NCBI GenBank assembly: GCA_003963115.1
Contig: RXJQ01000024.1
Location: 1 to 64,000 of the forward strand
DNA from: Burkholderiales bacterium
Lineage (GTDB): Bacteria; Pseudomonadota; Gammaproteobacteria; Burkholderiales; Burkholderiaceae_C
Length of the DNA stretch: 64,000 nucleotides
Reading direction: 5' to 3'
Shown here piece by piece: positions 28,419 through 37,937 of the stretch; position 1 is the stretch's first letter; each line of letters opens with the position of its first letter. The notes beneath the pieces were generated by a model. It had not been told where the DNA came from, did no database searches, and was given only the letters and a program-made list of their open reading frames with translations. Made by a program: the position numbers and the translations under genes.

Positions 28419-30476
28419 ATGTACACCACCGCCTTCCTCGACCTTCCCCCTCTGCTCTCGGCCGGCGGCACCGTGCGCCTGCCCGGCTCCAAGAGCATCT
28501 CGAACCGCGTGCTGCTGCTGGCGGGCCTGAGCGAAGGCACGACCGTGGTGCACGACCTGCTCGCGTCTGACGACACCCGCGTGATGCTCGAAGCCCTGCG
28601 CGTGCTGGGCTGTGACATCGAGCAAGACGGCGACACGGTGCGCATCACCGGCCTGGCCGGTAAGCTCTCGGTGCTGCAGGCCGATCTCTTCCTGGGCAAC
28701 GCCGGCACAGCCATGCGCCCGCTGACGGCCGCGCTGGCCCTGCTGTCGGCCACACAAGGCGGCGTGTTCACGCTCTCGGGCGTGCCACGCATGCACGAGC
28801 GCCCGATTGGCGACCTGGTCGATGCGCTGCGCCCGCTGGGCTGCCACATCGAATGCACGGGTAAGGAAGGCTATCCGCCGCTGCGTCTGTCGGGCGGGCA
28901 ACTCAAGCTGTCGGCACCAATCAAGGTGCGCGGTGATGTCTCCAGCCAGTTCCTGACCGCGCTGCTGCTGGCCCTGCCGCTGGTGTCGCAAAACCAGGCC
29001 CTGACCATCGAGGTGGTGGGCGAGCTGATCTCCAAGCCCTACATCGAGATCACGCTCAACCTGCTGGCCCGCTTCGGCATCCAGATCGTGCGTGAAGGCT
29101 GGGAGCGATTCACCATCCCGCAGGGCAGCCGCTACCAGTCCCCTGGCGAGATCCACATAGAGGCTGATGCGTCTTCGGCGTCCTACTTCATCGCGGCCGG
29201 TGCCATCGCCGCCCAGAAGGTGCCCGTGCGCATCGAAGGCGTGGGCGCATCGTCCATCCAGGGCGACATCCGCTTCGTGGATGCCGCCAAGGCCATGGGC
29301 GCGCAGATCACGTCCGGACCCAACTGGCTGGAGATCCGCCGAGGCCAGTGGCCGCTGACAGCCGTGGACATGGACTGCAACCACATCCCCGATGCCGCCA
29401 TGACCCTGGCCGTGATGGCGCTGTATGCCCAAGGCACGACCCGGCTGCGCAACATCGCCAGCTGGCGCGTCAAAGAAACCGACCGCATCGCGGCCATGGC
29501 CTGCGAACTGCGCAAGCTGGGCGCCACCGTGGTGGAAGCCCAGGACTTGATCGAGATCACGCCACCAGCACCCGGCCAGTGGACGCACGCCAGCATCCAC
29601 ACCTACGATGACCACCGCATGGCCATGTGCTTCTCGCTGGCGGCGTTCAACCCGCTGGCGCCCACGGCCGCGCCCGACAAGCCCTGGGAGCACGCCATTT
29701 CGGTTCGCATCGAAGACCCGCGCTGCGTGGGCAAGACCTTCCCGGACTACTTCGAGTCGCTGTTCCAGGTGGCCGAGACCCGCCCCGAGCTGATCCCCGT
29801 GATCACCGTGGACGGCCCCACCGCCTCCGGCAAAGGCACCCTGGCCAGCGCCCTGGCCACACGCCTGGGCTACCAGTTCCTGGACTCGGGCTCGCTCTAC
29901 CGCATCACCGGGCTGCTGGCTATCCAGCGCGGCATCAGCCTGGATGATGCCCAAGGCCTGGAGACGCTGGCACGGCAGCTGGGCGTGAGCATTGCGTTGC
30001 GTTTCGACCGCGAGCAGATCTGGGTCGACCAACGCGACGTCTCCGAGGCCGTCCGACACGAGGAAATAGGCCAGGCCGCCTCGCGCGTGTCCGTTTTCCC
30101 AGGCGTTCGCCAGGCTTTGGTCGACCTGCAAAAGGCTTTCCGCGCCCTGCCCGGCCTCGTTGCCGACGGCCGCGACATGGGCACGGTGATCTTTCCCGAC
30201 GCCCCCATGAAGGTCTTTTTGACGGCATCCGTCAAAGAGCGCGCGGAACGCCGCTATAACCAATTGATTTCAAAAGGGATTTCTGCTAACCTTGAAGAGA
30301 TCTGCGCAGACCTTGAGGCGCGCGACCTGCGGGACCGTACCCGCGCCGTGTCGCCCCTTGTGCCTGCGCATGATGCCCACAAGATCGACAACTCTGCCTG
30401 GACCATCGAACAGTCGGTGGAAACGGTGCTGAAGTTGTGGGTCGAGGGCTGGCCCCACGTGATCGCGCGGCACTGA
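28419..30476 (+). CDS. aroA: Fused EPSP synthase (AroA) and cytidylate kinase (Cmk)
   Basis: 685 residues, a single open frame. Residues 1 to about 455 are EPSP synthase: [34 protein letters not shown], and [20 protein letters not shown], making EPSP from shikimate-3-phosphate and PEP. From about residue 461 the chain is a full-length cytidylate kinase: [20 protein letters not shown] (P-loop), [36 protein letters not shown], phosphorylating CMP and dCMP. In most bacteria these are two genes, often adjacent; here the linker is only a few residues. The same fusion is annotated in some Burkholderiales. rpsA follows, as cmk-rpsA does in E. coli. Confidence 0.95.
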   Translation: MYTTAFLDLPPLLSAGGTVRLPGSKSISNRVLLLAGLSEGTTVVHDLLASDDTRVMLEALRVLGCDIEQDGDTVRITGLAGKLSVLQADLFLGNAGTAMRPLTAALALLSATQGGVFTLSGVPRMHERPIGDLVDALRPLGCHIECTGKEGYPPLRLSGGQLKLSAPIKVRGDVSSQFLTALLLALPLVSQNQALTIEVVGELISKPYIEITLNLLARFGIQIVREGWERFTIPQGSRYQSPGEIHIEADASSASYFIAAGAIAAQKVPVRIEGVGASSIQGDIRFVDAAKAMGAQITSGPNWLEIRRGQWPLTAVDMDCNHIPDAAMTLAVMALYAQGTTRLRNIASWRVKETDRIAAMACELRKLGATVVEAQDLIEITPPAPGQWTHASIHTYDDHRMAMCFSLAAFNPLAPTAAPDKPWEHAISVRIEDPRCVGKTFPDYFESLFQVAETRPELIPVITVDGPTASGKGTLASALATRLGYQFLDSGSLYRITGLLAIQRGISLDDAQGLETLARQLGVSIALRFDREQIWVDQRDVSEAVRHEEIGQAASRVSVFPGVRQALVDLQKAFRALPGLVADGRDMGTVIFPDAPMKVFLTASVKERAERRYNQLISKGISANLEEICADLEARDLRDRTRAVSPLVPAHDAHKIDNSAWTIEQSVETVLKLWVEGWPHVIARH

Positions 30477-30669
30477 TCGGTGCCGCATCGACACCACGCT
30501 GGGGTCTTTTCACCAAGGCTGTGACTTCCGGCGCATGCTGCCAGGCTGCGCTTGAGCAATCGGGGTGGCTGCAAGGCCGCCCGGTGGTCATGTTCTTCAA
30601 CCCAACCCGCTCAGGTCGTTCCTGTCGACCCGAACGGTCACGCTGGCTCACCCCAGCACAGGAAATTCC

Positions 30670-32355
30670 ATGTCTGAATCTTTTGCCGCCCTTTTTGAAG
30701 AGTCGCTGCAGCGCGCCAACATGCGCACGGGCGAAGTCATCACCGCCGAGGTGGTGGCCGTCGAACACAACTTCGTGGTCGTGAATGCCGGCCTGAAGTC
30801 CGAGGCCTATGTGCCCATCGACGAGTTCCGCAACGACCAGGGCGAGATCGAAGTCCAAGTGGGCGACTTCGTGTCGGTGGCGGTTGACGCCATCGAAAAC
30901 GGCTACGGCGACACCATCCTGTCGCGCGACAAGGCCAAGCGTCTGGCCTCGTGGCTGTCGCTGGAAACCGCACTGGAGTCTGGCGACTTCGTGACCGGTA
31001 CCGTCAATGGCAAGGTCAAGGGCGGCCTCACCGTTCTGGTCAATGGCATCCGCGCCTTCCTGCCCGGCTCGCTGCTCGATACGCGCCCTGTCAAGGACAT
31101 GTCGCCGTTCGAAGGCAAGACCATGGAATTCAAGGTCATCAAGCTCGACCGCAAGCGCAACAACGTTGTGCTGAGCCGCCGTGCCGTGGTGGAAGCCTCC
31201 ATGGGCGAAGAGCGCGCCAAGCTGATGGAAACGCTGCGCGAAGGCGCGATCGTCCAGGGCGTGGTCAAGAACATCACCGAATACGGTGCCTTCGTGGACC
31301 TGGGTGGCATCGACGGCCTGCTGCACATCACCGACATGGCATGGCGCCGCGTGCGTCACCCCTCCGAGGTGGTGACCGTTGGCCAGGAACTGACCGCCAA
31401 GGTCCTGAAGTTCGACGCCGAGAAGAACCGCGTCTCGCTGGGTCTCAAGCAAATGGGCGACGATCCCTGGGTTGGCGTCGCTCGCCGCTACCCTGCCGGC
31501 ACCCGTCTGTTCGGCAAGGTCACCAACATCGCTGACTACGGTGCGTTCGTCGAGATCGAACCGGGCATCGAAGGCCTGGTGCACGTGTCTGAGATGGACT
31601 GGACCAACAAGAACGTGGCGCCCAACAAGATCGTCAACCTGGGCGACGAAGTGGAAGTCATGGTCCTGGAAATCGACGAAGACAAGCGTCGTATCTCCCT
31701 GGGTATGAAGCAGTGCAAGCCGAACCCCTGGGACGACTTCGCTCAGAACTTCAACCGTGGCGACAAGGTCAAGGGCCCCGTCAAGTCGATCACCGACTTC
31801 GGCGTGTTCGTGGGTCTGGCTGCCGGCATCGACGGCCTGGTTCACCTGTCCGACCTGTCCTGGAACGAGCCGGGCGAGTCCGCTGTCCGCAACTACAAGA
31901 AGGGCCAGGAAGTCGAAGCGATCGTGCTGGCCATTGACGTGGAACGCGAGCGCATCTCCCTGGGCATCAAGCAGCTGGACTCTGACCCCTTCACCAACTT
32001 CACGACCCTGAACGACCGTGGCGCCACCGTCACCGGCACCGTCAAGACCGTGGATGCCAAGGGTGCCGAGATCAGCCTGGGTGACGACATCGTCGGTTAC
32101 CTGCGCGCCTCCGAAATCAGCCGCGACCGCGTCGAAGACGCCCGCAACGTGCTGAAGGAAGGCGACGAGGTCACCGCCCTGATCGTGAACGTGGATCGCA
32201 AGACCCGCTCCATCCAGCTGTCGATCAAGGCCAAGGACAACGTCGAGCAGCAAGAAGCCATGCAGTCCCTGCGCGCCGACACCACCAAGGAAGGTGCTGG
32301 CACCACCAGCCTGGGCGCCCTGCTCAAGGCCAAGCTGGACCAGAACAACGGCTAA
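30670..32355 (+). CDS. rpsA: 30S ribosomal protein S1
   Basis: 561 residues with six S1 RNA-binding repeats, visible from recurring patterns such as [20 protein letters not shown] and [11 protein letters not shown]1 brings mRNAs with structured or weak leaders to the ribosome. Start at 30670, [13 protein letters not shown], with AGGAAA just upstream; the in-frame reading from 30565 is not homologous. The 193 bases upstream contain no gene and may hold its own promoter and autoregulatory leader. ihfB follows. Confidence 0.96.
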   Translation: MSESFAALFEESLQRANMRTGEVITAEVVAVEHNFVVVNAGLKSEAYVPIDEFRNDQGEIEVQVGDFVSVAVDAIENGYGDTILSRDKAKRLASWLSLETALESGDFVTGTVNGKVKGGLTVLVNGIRAFLPGSLLDTRPVKDMSPFEGKTMEFKVIKLDRKRNNVVLSRRAVVEASMGEERAKLMETLREGAIVQGVVKNITEYGAFVDLGGIDGLLHITDMAWRRVRHPSEVVTVGQELTAKVLKFDAEKNRVSLGLKQMGDDPWVGVARRYPAGTRLFGKVTNIADYGAFVEIEPGIEGLVHVSEMDWTNKNVAPNKIVNLGDEVEVMVLEIDEDKRRISLGMKQCKPNPWDDFAQNFNRGDKVKGPVKSITDFGVFVGLAAGIDGLVHLSDLSWNEPGESAVRNYKKGQEVEAIVLAIDVERERISLGIKQLDSDPFTNFTTLNDRGATVTGTVKTVDAKGAEISLGDDIVGYLRASEISRDRVEDARNVLKEGDEVTALIVNVDRKTRSIQLSIKAKDNVEQQEAMQSLRADTTKEGAGTTSLGALLKAKLDQNNG

Positions 32356-32406
32356 ACCCGTGTCGTTCTGACACTTCCGTCGACCAGGCCCTGGTCTGGC
32401 TCGGCG

Positions 32407-32504
32407 GAGGTTGTGATGAGCGTGGCACCACTTCGATGTGGACGAGCCCTGGATCCTGGTCTGCCAGGTTGAAGGGGCTTTTTGCTGATGCTCATCACAG
32501 CCTC
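32407..32504 (+). promoter_or_regulatory. Long inverted repeat in the rpsA-ihfB spacer enclosing a short ORF
   Basis: GAGGTTGTGATGAGC (32407-32421) and GCTCATCACAGCCTC (32490-32504) are complementary at 14 of 15 positions around a 68-base loop that can form further pairs (CCTGG/CCAGG). The left arm contains a strong ribosome site, GGAGG, and an ATG at 32416 opening an 18-codon ORF that ends at 32472. Folding would hide that ribosome site. Interpretation as a leader or attenuator before ihfB is inference. Confidence 0.4.
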
Positions 32505-32527
32505 CAAAAGATTCACGTCGTCCCAAC

Positions 32528-32875
32528 ATGACCCGTTCCGATCTCGTGGCCCGACTGGCCGAGCGCTTTGGCCAGCTCACTCAACGTGACGCCGAATTCG
32601 CCGTCAAGACCATCCTGGACGCCATGTCCGAAGCGCTGGCCAAGGGTCATCGCATCGAGATCCGTGGTTTCGGCAGCTTCTCCATCAACCGCCGCCCGCC
32701 CCGCATGGGCCGCAACCCGCGCTCGGGCGAACAGGTGCTGATCCCCGAGAAGCTCGTGCCGCACTTCAAGCCGGGCAAGGCGCTGCGCGAAGGCGTCGAT
32801 AAGGTGGATACTCACGCTGATGCTGGCGAGGCCAACTCGACGGCAGCCAACAAGCACGACACCCAAAAGAGCTGA
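32528..32875 (+). CDS. ihfB: Integration host factor beta subunit
   Basis: 115 residues. With IhfA it bends DNA at specific sites in transcription, replication and recombination. [30 protein letters not shown] and the arm sequence [28 protein letters not shown] are canonical for HU/IHF; the C-terminal extension after VDKVDTHAD is a polar tail of about 20 residues. It follows rpsA, a conserved pairing across proteobacteria. Confidence 0.95.
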   Translation: MTRSDLVARLAERFGQLTQRDAEFAVKTILDAMSEALAKGHRIEIRGFGSFSINRRPPRMGRNPRSGEQVLIPEKLVPHFKPGKALREGVDKVDTHADAGEANSTAANKHDTQKS

Positions 32876-32883
32876 ACACCCTC

Positions 32884-33258
32884 ATGCGAGCATTGAACTG
32901 GCTGTGGCGCGGACTGCTGTTCTTCATCCTGTTCGCCTTCGCGCTGAACAACCAGCATCTGGTGGAACTCAAGTGGTTCCTGGGTTACAGCTGGCAGGCG
33001 CCCATGGTCTTCGTGGTGCTGGGCGTGTTCGCGCTGGGCTGCGTGACGGGCGTGCTGGCCATGCTGCCCAGCTGGTGGCGCCATCGCCGTGATGCGCGCA
33101 ACCGCCAGTTGCTGCTGCCCGAACCGGTGAGCAGCGACAAACCCTCGCCAGTCACACCGTTTGACAATGGCCCGGCCACCCGCTCAGGCCCCACCACCCT
33201 GCCAGCCGAGCTGCCATTCCCGCCCGACATGCCCGCGCCGCGCAAACCGGCCAAATGA
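32884..33258 (+). CDS. lapA: LapA-family (DUF1049) inner-membrane protein
   Basis: 124 residues with two hydrophobic helices (GLLFFILFAFALNN and MVFVVLGVFALGCVTGVLAML) and a polar Pro-rich cytoplasmic tail. The position between ihfB and lapB matches the lapA-lapB pair that controls LPS synthesis by regulating LpxC stability. The membrane topology and NNQHLVELKWF segment agree with DUF1049 proteins. Confidence 0.88.
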   Translation: MRALNWLWRGLLFFILFAFALNNQHLVELKWFLGYSWQAPMVFVVLGVFALGCVTGVLAMLPSWWRHRRDARNRQLLLPEPVSSDKPSPVTPFDNGPATRSGPTTLPAELPFPPDMPAPRKPAK

Positions 33259-33297
33259 ACGGCCCAATGAACGGCCTCATGCTGTTGACACCGCTCC

Positions 33298-34455
33298 ATG
33301 GACTTTGATCTCTACTGGCTGCTGCTGGCCTTTCCCGCTGCCTTCCTGCTGGGTTGGGTGGCCTCGCGCATGGACCTGCGCCAGCTCAAGCGCGAAGACC
33401 GCGCCTCGCCCCAGGCCTATTTCAAGGGGTTGAACCTCCTGCTCAACGAACAGCAGGACAAGGCCATCGACGCCTTCATCGAAGCCGTGCAGCACGACCC
33501 AGATACATCCGACCTGCATTTCGCCCTGGGCAACCTGTTTCGCCGCCGTGGCGAATACGAACGTGCCATTCGCGTGCACCAACACCTGCTGGCCCGCGCC
33601 GACCTCAAGCGCGACGAGCGCGAGCGCGCCCAGCATGCCCTGGCCCAGGACTTCATGAAGGCAGGTCTGTTCGACCGCGCCGAGGAGGCCTTCAAAGCCC
33701 TGGAAGGCACGGCCTTCAGCACCGACGCCCGCCTGGCCCTGCTGTCCCTGCACGAGCGCTCACGCAACTGGCATCCGGCCATCGAAGTGGCCCGCCAACT
33801 CGAAGCGGCCGGAACCGGCTCGTTCTCGCAGCGCATGGCCCATCACTGGTGCGAGATCGCCGGTGAAGCCGACTCACGCGGCCACCCCGAAGAAGCCGAG
33901 CAAGCCCTGCAACGCGCCCGCGAAGCGGCACCACAAGCGGCGCGCCCGTTGGTGATTCAAGGACTGCGCCTGGCACGTCAAGGGCAACATCAAAAAGCCT
34001 TGCGTGTGTGGGACGAGCTCATGGCCATGCAGCCTCAGGCCTTCGCGCTCATCGCCCAGGACTATGCCAAGTGCGCACAGGCCTGCGGTGAAAACAACGC
34101 CGCGCTGCACAAGCTGCAAAGCCTCTACACCCAGATCCAGTCCGTGGACGTGCTCAACGCCTTCAACAGCCTGCAGCCCGATGCCGCCGCACGCCGCCAG
34201 GCCTTGATGGCCCACATCAGCGCCCAACCCTCGCTGAGCGCCGCACAAGGCCTGATCCGCGAGCGCCTGGCCACGCATGTGCCGCTGGACGAGCCCGAGA
34301 TCGAGCGCCTGCAGCAGGCCATGGCCACTGCCGCCAAGCCCTTGCAGCGCTACCGCTGCGCGGCCTGCGGGTTCGAGAGCCAGCATTACTTCTGGCAATG
34401 CCCTGGCTGCCAGGGCTGGGACACCTATCCGCCCAGGCGCCTGGAAGATCAGTGA
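33298..34455 (+). CDS. lapB: LPS assembly regulator LapB (YciM)
   Basis: 385 residues. One N-terminal membrane helix (LYWLLLAFPAAFLLGWVASR), then about nine TPR-like helical repeats (GLNLLLNEQQDKAIDAFIEAV, HFALGNLFRRRGEYERAIRVH), and a C-terminal rubredoxin-like metal site with two CxxC pairs (CAACGFESQHYFWQCPGCQGW). In E. coli LapB directs FtsH to LpxC to balance LPS and phospholipid. It forms an operon with lapA and converges on the minus-strand immunity gene. Confidence 0.93.
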   Translation: MDFDLYWLLLAFPAAFLLGWVASRMDLRQLKREDRASPQAYFKGLNLLLNEQQDKAIDAFIEAVQHDPDTSDLHFALGNLFRRRGEYERAIRVHQHLLARADLKRDERERAQHALAQDFMKAGLFDRAEEAFKALEGTAFSTDARLALLSLHERSRNWHPAIEVARQLEAAGTGSFSQRMAHHWCEIAGEADSRGHPEEAEQALQRAREAAPQAARPLVIQGLRLARQGQHQKALRVWDELMAMQPQAFALIAQDYAKCAQACGENNAALHKLQSLYTQIQSVDVLNAFNSLQPDAAARRQALMAHISAQPSLSAAQGLIRERLATHVPLDEPEIERLQQAMATAAKPLQRYRCAACGFESQHYFWQCPGCQGWDTYPPRRLEDQ

Positions 34456-34474
34456 AGCTTTGTTGGGTAGTTGC

Positions 34475-35242
34475 TCAGTTGGCTGCTGATTCGGGCAGCC
34501 ACCGCGCCTGCCGCAGCACTGTCTTCAATTGCTCGCATGCAGCCCGATGCGCGGGCGTGGCGTAGTTGAAACGCTCGTCGGCCGGTGTCGTACGCAGATA
34601 CGGGCCCGGTAGATGCCAGTCTGGCACCTTGTGAGCATCAACTGCCTCGCCAGCCACGCCACACAGGCTCACGCCCGGCGGCAAGCGCACGTCACGCGGC
34701 AAGGGCTCTCGGCCATACAGCAGCCAGTGCACTGGCACGGGCGCACCTGGATCCGGGTCATCCATGTCGGTGTGCGACACGGTAGCCCAATCCGGCTGCC
34801 ACAGGGCGATCATCAAGCGAAACAGGCGCTCCATCATGACCGGCTCGGTCAATGCTTGCGCCAGAGGGCCTGTGCGCGGCGGTGTCAGCGACACGCGATT
34901 CCATGCGATGTCCACGCCCGAGCCGATGTGCGCCATCCACGCTGCGCCCTGCGACTTGGCCGTCAGCAGCAAGGAGTCGAAACCGACGGGCAGCACCAGA
35001 TCGGGTGCGGGCGCACCACGCGCACCGTTGCCGCAAGCCAGCACCTCGGCGCGCACGGCGTCCACCTCTTGTGGTTGTGCCACCAGAACATCCTTGCGAC
35101 CCAAGTAATGCCAGGCCCCCAGTTCGGGACAGGCCAACAGCAATTGCGCCGAACAGCGCAGGACGTCTTGCGCGACAGCCTGGGCCGACTGCTGCCTTGC
35201 CCCCCAGGAGCACACCAATCTGTAGTCGGGCTGGCTTTTCAT
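34475..35242 (-). CDS. Imm52-like immunity protein
   Basis: 255 residues, no signal peptide. It begins YRLVCSWGARQQSAQAVAQD with later WHYLGRK, PDLVLPVGFDSLLLTA, MIALWQPDWATVSH and VHWLLYGREPLP segments. This pattern agrees with my recollection of the Imm52 family, which neighbours Tox-REase-5 toxins in polymorphic toxin systems. It lies 23 bases after the putative nuclease toxin on the same strand, as immunity genes usually do. ATG at 35242 has AGGA about 9 bases upstream; 35251 is an alternative. Its role is to bind and block the neighbouring nuclease, by inference. Confidence 0.65.
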   Translation of the reverse strand: MKSQPDYRLVCSWGARQQSAQAVAQDVLRCSAQLLLACPELGAWHYLGRKDVLVAQPQEVDAVRAEVLACGNGARGAPAPDLVLPVGFDSLLLTAKSQGAAWMAHIGSGVDIAWNRVSLTPPRTGPLAQALTEPVMMERLFRLMIALWQPDWATVSHTDMDDPDPGAPVPVHWLLYGREPLPRDVRLPPGVSLCGVAGEAVDAHKVPDWHLPGPYLRTTPADERFNYATPAHRAACEQLKTVLRQARWLPESAAN

Positions 35243-35265
35243 CACTCGCATCCTAAGGCAATGGA

Positions 35266-35826
35266 TCAGAACGAGCCGTCAGTGCCGCTGCCCTGACTAC
35301 CGCCGGACTTTGGGCACTCGGGCTTGGGCACAGCCACCTCGACTGGGATCCGACCGCTCAACAATTGCTGGAAAGCACGCTGAATGCCCGCATTGGGTAC
35401 CACCCACCTGATGGCACGGCCCACGGACTTGGCAGCCTGCATCTGCCGATCGGCCTGCCGCAGCAGCTTGCGCTGCATCCTCTCGGACACGTAGCCTTCT
35501 TTCCAGACGCCGAGCTTCTCGTCGATCTTGTAGCCGAAGCCCTTGGCCTCGATCAGCAAGGAGCCGTCTGCAGCCTGCCCATCGAACTTGACCATGCCGG
35601 TTCGGCTGATGGATTTATCCACGCCCACGGCCACCGTCTGCCCGGCCGGCAAGCCAGTGACACACGCCTGGAATGCCGAATTGGCTGGGCTCATGGACTC
35701 CTTGACCGAGATGATATTGACCTCACCTGGCGCGGGTACATCGGCAGCCCAAGCCGGTACGGCGAGTGCCAGCGGCAAGGCAATGCGACCGATCCAGCGC
35801 ACAGCCTTCGAAAGAAGGCGATTCAT
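35266..35826 (-). CDS. Exported nuclease toxin with Tox-REase-5-like domain
   Basis: 186 residues. A Sec signal peptide (RLLSKAVRWIGRIALPLALA then AWA-A) is followed by FQACVTGLPAG and the restriction-endonuclease-fold core: FDG (D82), then LLIEAKGFGYK with E93-x-K95. This D...ExK arrangement is that of PD-(D/E)xK nucleases of the Tox-REase-5 type, normally found at the tips of large Rhs/T6SS or contact-dependent toxins. Here it stands alone with a signal peptide. ATG at 35826 has GGGAGAG upstream. An Imm52-like gene follows by 23 bases and a phospholipase-D-like gene precedes by 19 bases. DNase activity is inferred, not shown. Confidence 0.68.
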   Translation of the reverse strand: MNRLLSKAVRWIGRIALPLALAVPAWAADVPAPGEVNIISVKESMSPANSAFQACVTGLPAGQTVAVGVDKSISRTGMVKFDGQAADGSLLIEAKGFGYKIDEKLGVWKEGYVSERMQRKLLRQADRQMQAAKSVGRAIRWVVPNAGIQRAFQQLLSGRIPVEVAVPKPECPKSGGSQGSGTDGSF

Positions 35827-35845
35827 GTTCTCTCCCGTATTGAGT

Positions 35846-37230
35846 TCAGTTGGGGGCGGTACAGCGCTGTGCATCACGCACGGCCTGCGAGCGCAAGCTT
35901 GACGAAGGACCATAGACAGCCGCGGCATGCAGGCGATCCAGCTCCTGACGAAATGCAGCTGCCACAACCGGCGAGTGCACGATGAGCAGGTTTTCGTCGT
36001 TGCTGCGCAAGGCCTCCGACGACCAGTTCATGGAGCCCGTGATGACCGTGGCGTCGTCCAGCACGGCCACTTTGTGATGCAGCTTGTCGCCTTCCGGCAA
36101 GACGGCATACCCAATGGCCTGCGGCGTCACGCGCCAAGGGTGCAGTGAGGGCTTGAGCATGCAGTTGCCATCCAACAGCCTCAAGCCCCACATATCGAGC
36201 GTGGCGCTGTATATGTTGTAGACATAGCCTTGATCGAAGATGCCCCGCACGGTCACCCCACTTGCGGCCAAAGTCCCATGGTGTCTGTCAGGCTTGCATC
36301 CGTGATCACGAAAGCACCAAGATCAACGCGGTGCGTAGCCGATTTGAGCGTGGCGTCGATCAGCCCCACGGTCGTGTCCTGCGATGGCTTCGTGGCCGAA
36401 GATGGGCCAAATTGCAGTTGCACCATGCCATCCGGCGTGTTCACCGTCATCGCAGGGCGCATGCCATTGCGCACACCAAAACGGCTGTCCCGTTGCCCGC
36501 CAGGCCCATCCCCCCACATCAGCGCAAACTCTTGCGCGTAAGCCTGGGCGACCTGCTCCTGCCGAACCACGACCAAGTTCTCGGCATTGCCCCGACTGGA
36601 TGGCCGACCGATATCACCGAAAAAGCCGCTGTGGGTCCAGTTGGCTGACCCCGTCAACACGGTGCGCCCATCCACCACGACAAACTTGTGGTGCATCAGC
36701 CCGGATCCCTTGCTGCCGTCTTCCGTGTCGTCGATGACCGGGATCCCGGCGCTCGCCAAGATGAAGGCCACGTCACCGGATGCACGTTCTGCCTCGGTCA
36801 CCTCACCATCACCGTCCGCATCGACGAAGGTATCGACCTCCGCCCAGAGCTCCTGATCTTCCGCACTCAGACTGGCCACCTCATCGGGCGTCAATGCTGA
36901 CCAGTCCCTGCGGTAGCTGTTGTCCATGATCACGCGCACGCGCACGCCACGTTGTGCGACATCGGCCAGCGCCTGCGCAACATGAGGCAAGGTGACAACC
37001 ATGACCGCCACATCGAGACTGCTGCGGGCCTCACGAATAAGACTGGTCACCACCTGCTCGAAGTTATCGCCGGCCCTGCTCCAGCCCCGGTAAGGCTCAA
37101 CGAAATTGACGTCTGCCCGCTGGTTGAAGTAAGTGCTGAAAATGGCCGATGTGTCGGCAGCCTGGCTCATGGACGCGCATGCGCCCATAACCAAGCCAAC
37201 CCCGACGCGGCTTGCGCGTGAGCTTGTCAT
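35846..37230 (-). pseudogene. Phospholipase-D-like exported protein with EF-hand loop, frameshifted
   Basis: The minus-strand gene is open from 37230 to a stop at 36253, and continues in another frame from about 36271 to 35846. Together the two parts give a two-domain PLD of about 460 residues. A signal peptide (VGVGLVMGACASMSQA-A) is followed by the first HKD motif HHKFVVVDGRTVLTGSANW (H180, K182, D187); the second HHKVAVLDDATVITGSMNW lies in the other frame. Residues 137-148 read DADGDGEVTEAE, a perfect EF-hand calcium loop. The switch occurs near GGACTTTGGCCGC around 36263-36275; one missing base would explain it. It could be a real mutation, a sequencing error or, less likely, programmed frameshifting. 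Without the shift the second active-site half is lost. Confidence 0.75.
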
Positions 37231-37362
37231 GAGACTCCCTGATGAATGTATTGAATGAAGGCGCCTTGTTGGCGCGCTTCAAAGCATATGCAGGATGTCC
37301 TGGCCCATTTGTGAGATTTGGTCTATTGAGACACCCCAACGAGGGTGGCTTGACGGCACCTT

Positions 37363-37893
37363 CTACATCCCGTCATGCATGGCACTGGCACCACCTGCGG
37401 CCCCGCTCTTGACGGGCACCTTGACCTCCTGCGTCAAGCTCTTGCCGTCAGCCGTGCGCAGCTTGAGCTTCAAGGTGATCTCCTCGCCGTCCTTGAGTTG
37501 CCGCTTGAGGCCCATCATCATCAAGTGATGGCCACCGGCACCAGGGCTCAGGCTCACCGTCTGGCCAGCAGGCAAGGGCAGCGCGTCCACGGGATGCATG
37601 CGCATCACGCCGCCATCCATCGCCATCTCGTGCAGCTCGCTTTCGCTGGCCACACTGGTGCCGAATCCCACCAGGGTCAAGGGGCGAGACGCGGTGAGGT
37701 CCATGAAGCCGCCCGTGCCGCTTTGCCCGGGCACCGTGGCGCGAATCCAGGCCTTGTCGACCTTGACCAGAGGCGCTGACGATGCCGCTCCGGCCTTGAC
37801 CTTGTCAGCCGCTTGCGCCGTGGGTATCACCGCCATCACACCGCTCATCAGCAAGGTGGTCAACACGTGGCGGGCAGGCTTCTTCTTCGTCAT
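37363..37893 (-). CDS. Periplasmic copper chaperone PCu(A)C
   Basis: 176 residues. A Sec signal peptide (HVLTTLLMSGVMAVIPTAQA) precedes the DUF461/PCu(A)C domain: AWIRATVPGQSGTGGFMDL, then SELHEMAMDGGVMRM and GGHHLMMMGLKRQL, which supply the H(M)x10M...HxM copper(I) ligands. Such proteins pass copper to the CuA centre of cytochrome oxidase. GGAG nine bases upstream supports the ATG at 37893 over the one at 37902. It lies next to comM but is probably unrelated to it in function. Confidence 0.9.
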   Translation of the reverse strand: MTKKKPARHVLTTLLMSGVMAVIPTAQAADKVKAGAASSAPLVKVDKAWIRATVPGQSGTGGFMDLTASRPLTLVGFGTSVASESELHEMAMDGGVMRMHPVDALPLPAGQTVSLSPGAGGHHLMMMGLKRQLKDGEEITLKLKLRTADGKSLTQEVKVPVKSGAAGGASAMHDGM

Positions 37894-37937
37894 GGTCGTC
37901 ATCTCCAGCAGCTAGACGGGCGCAGTCTAGCCCCACA

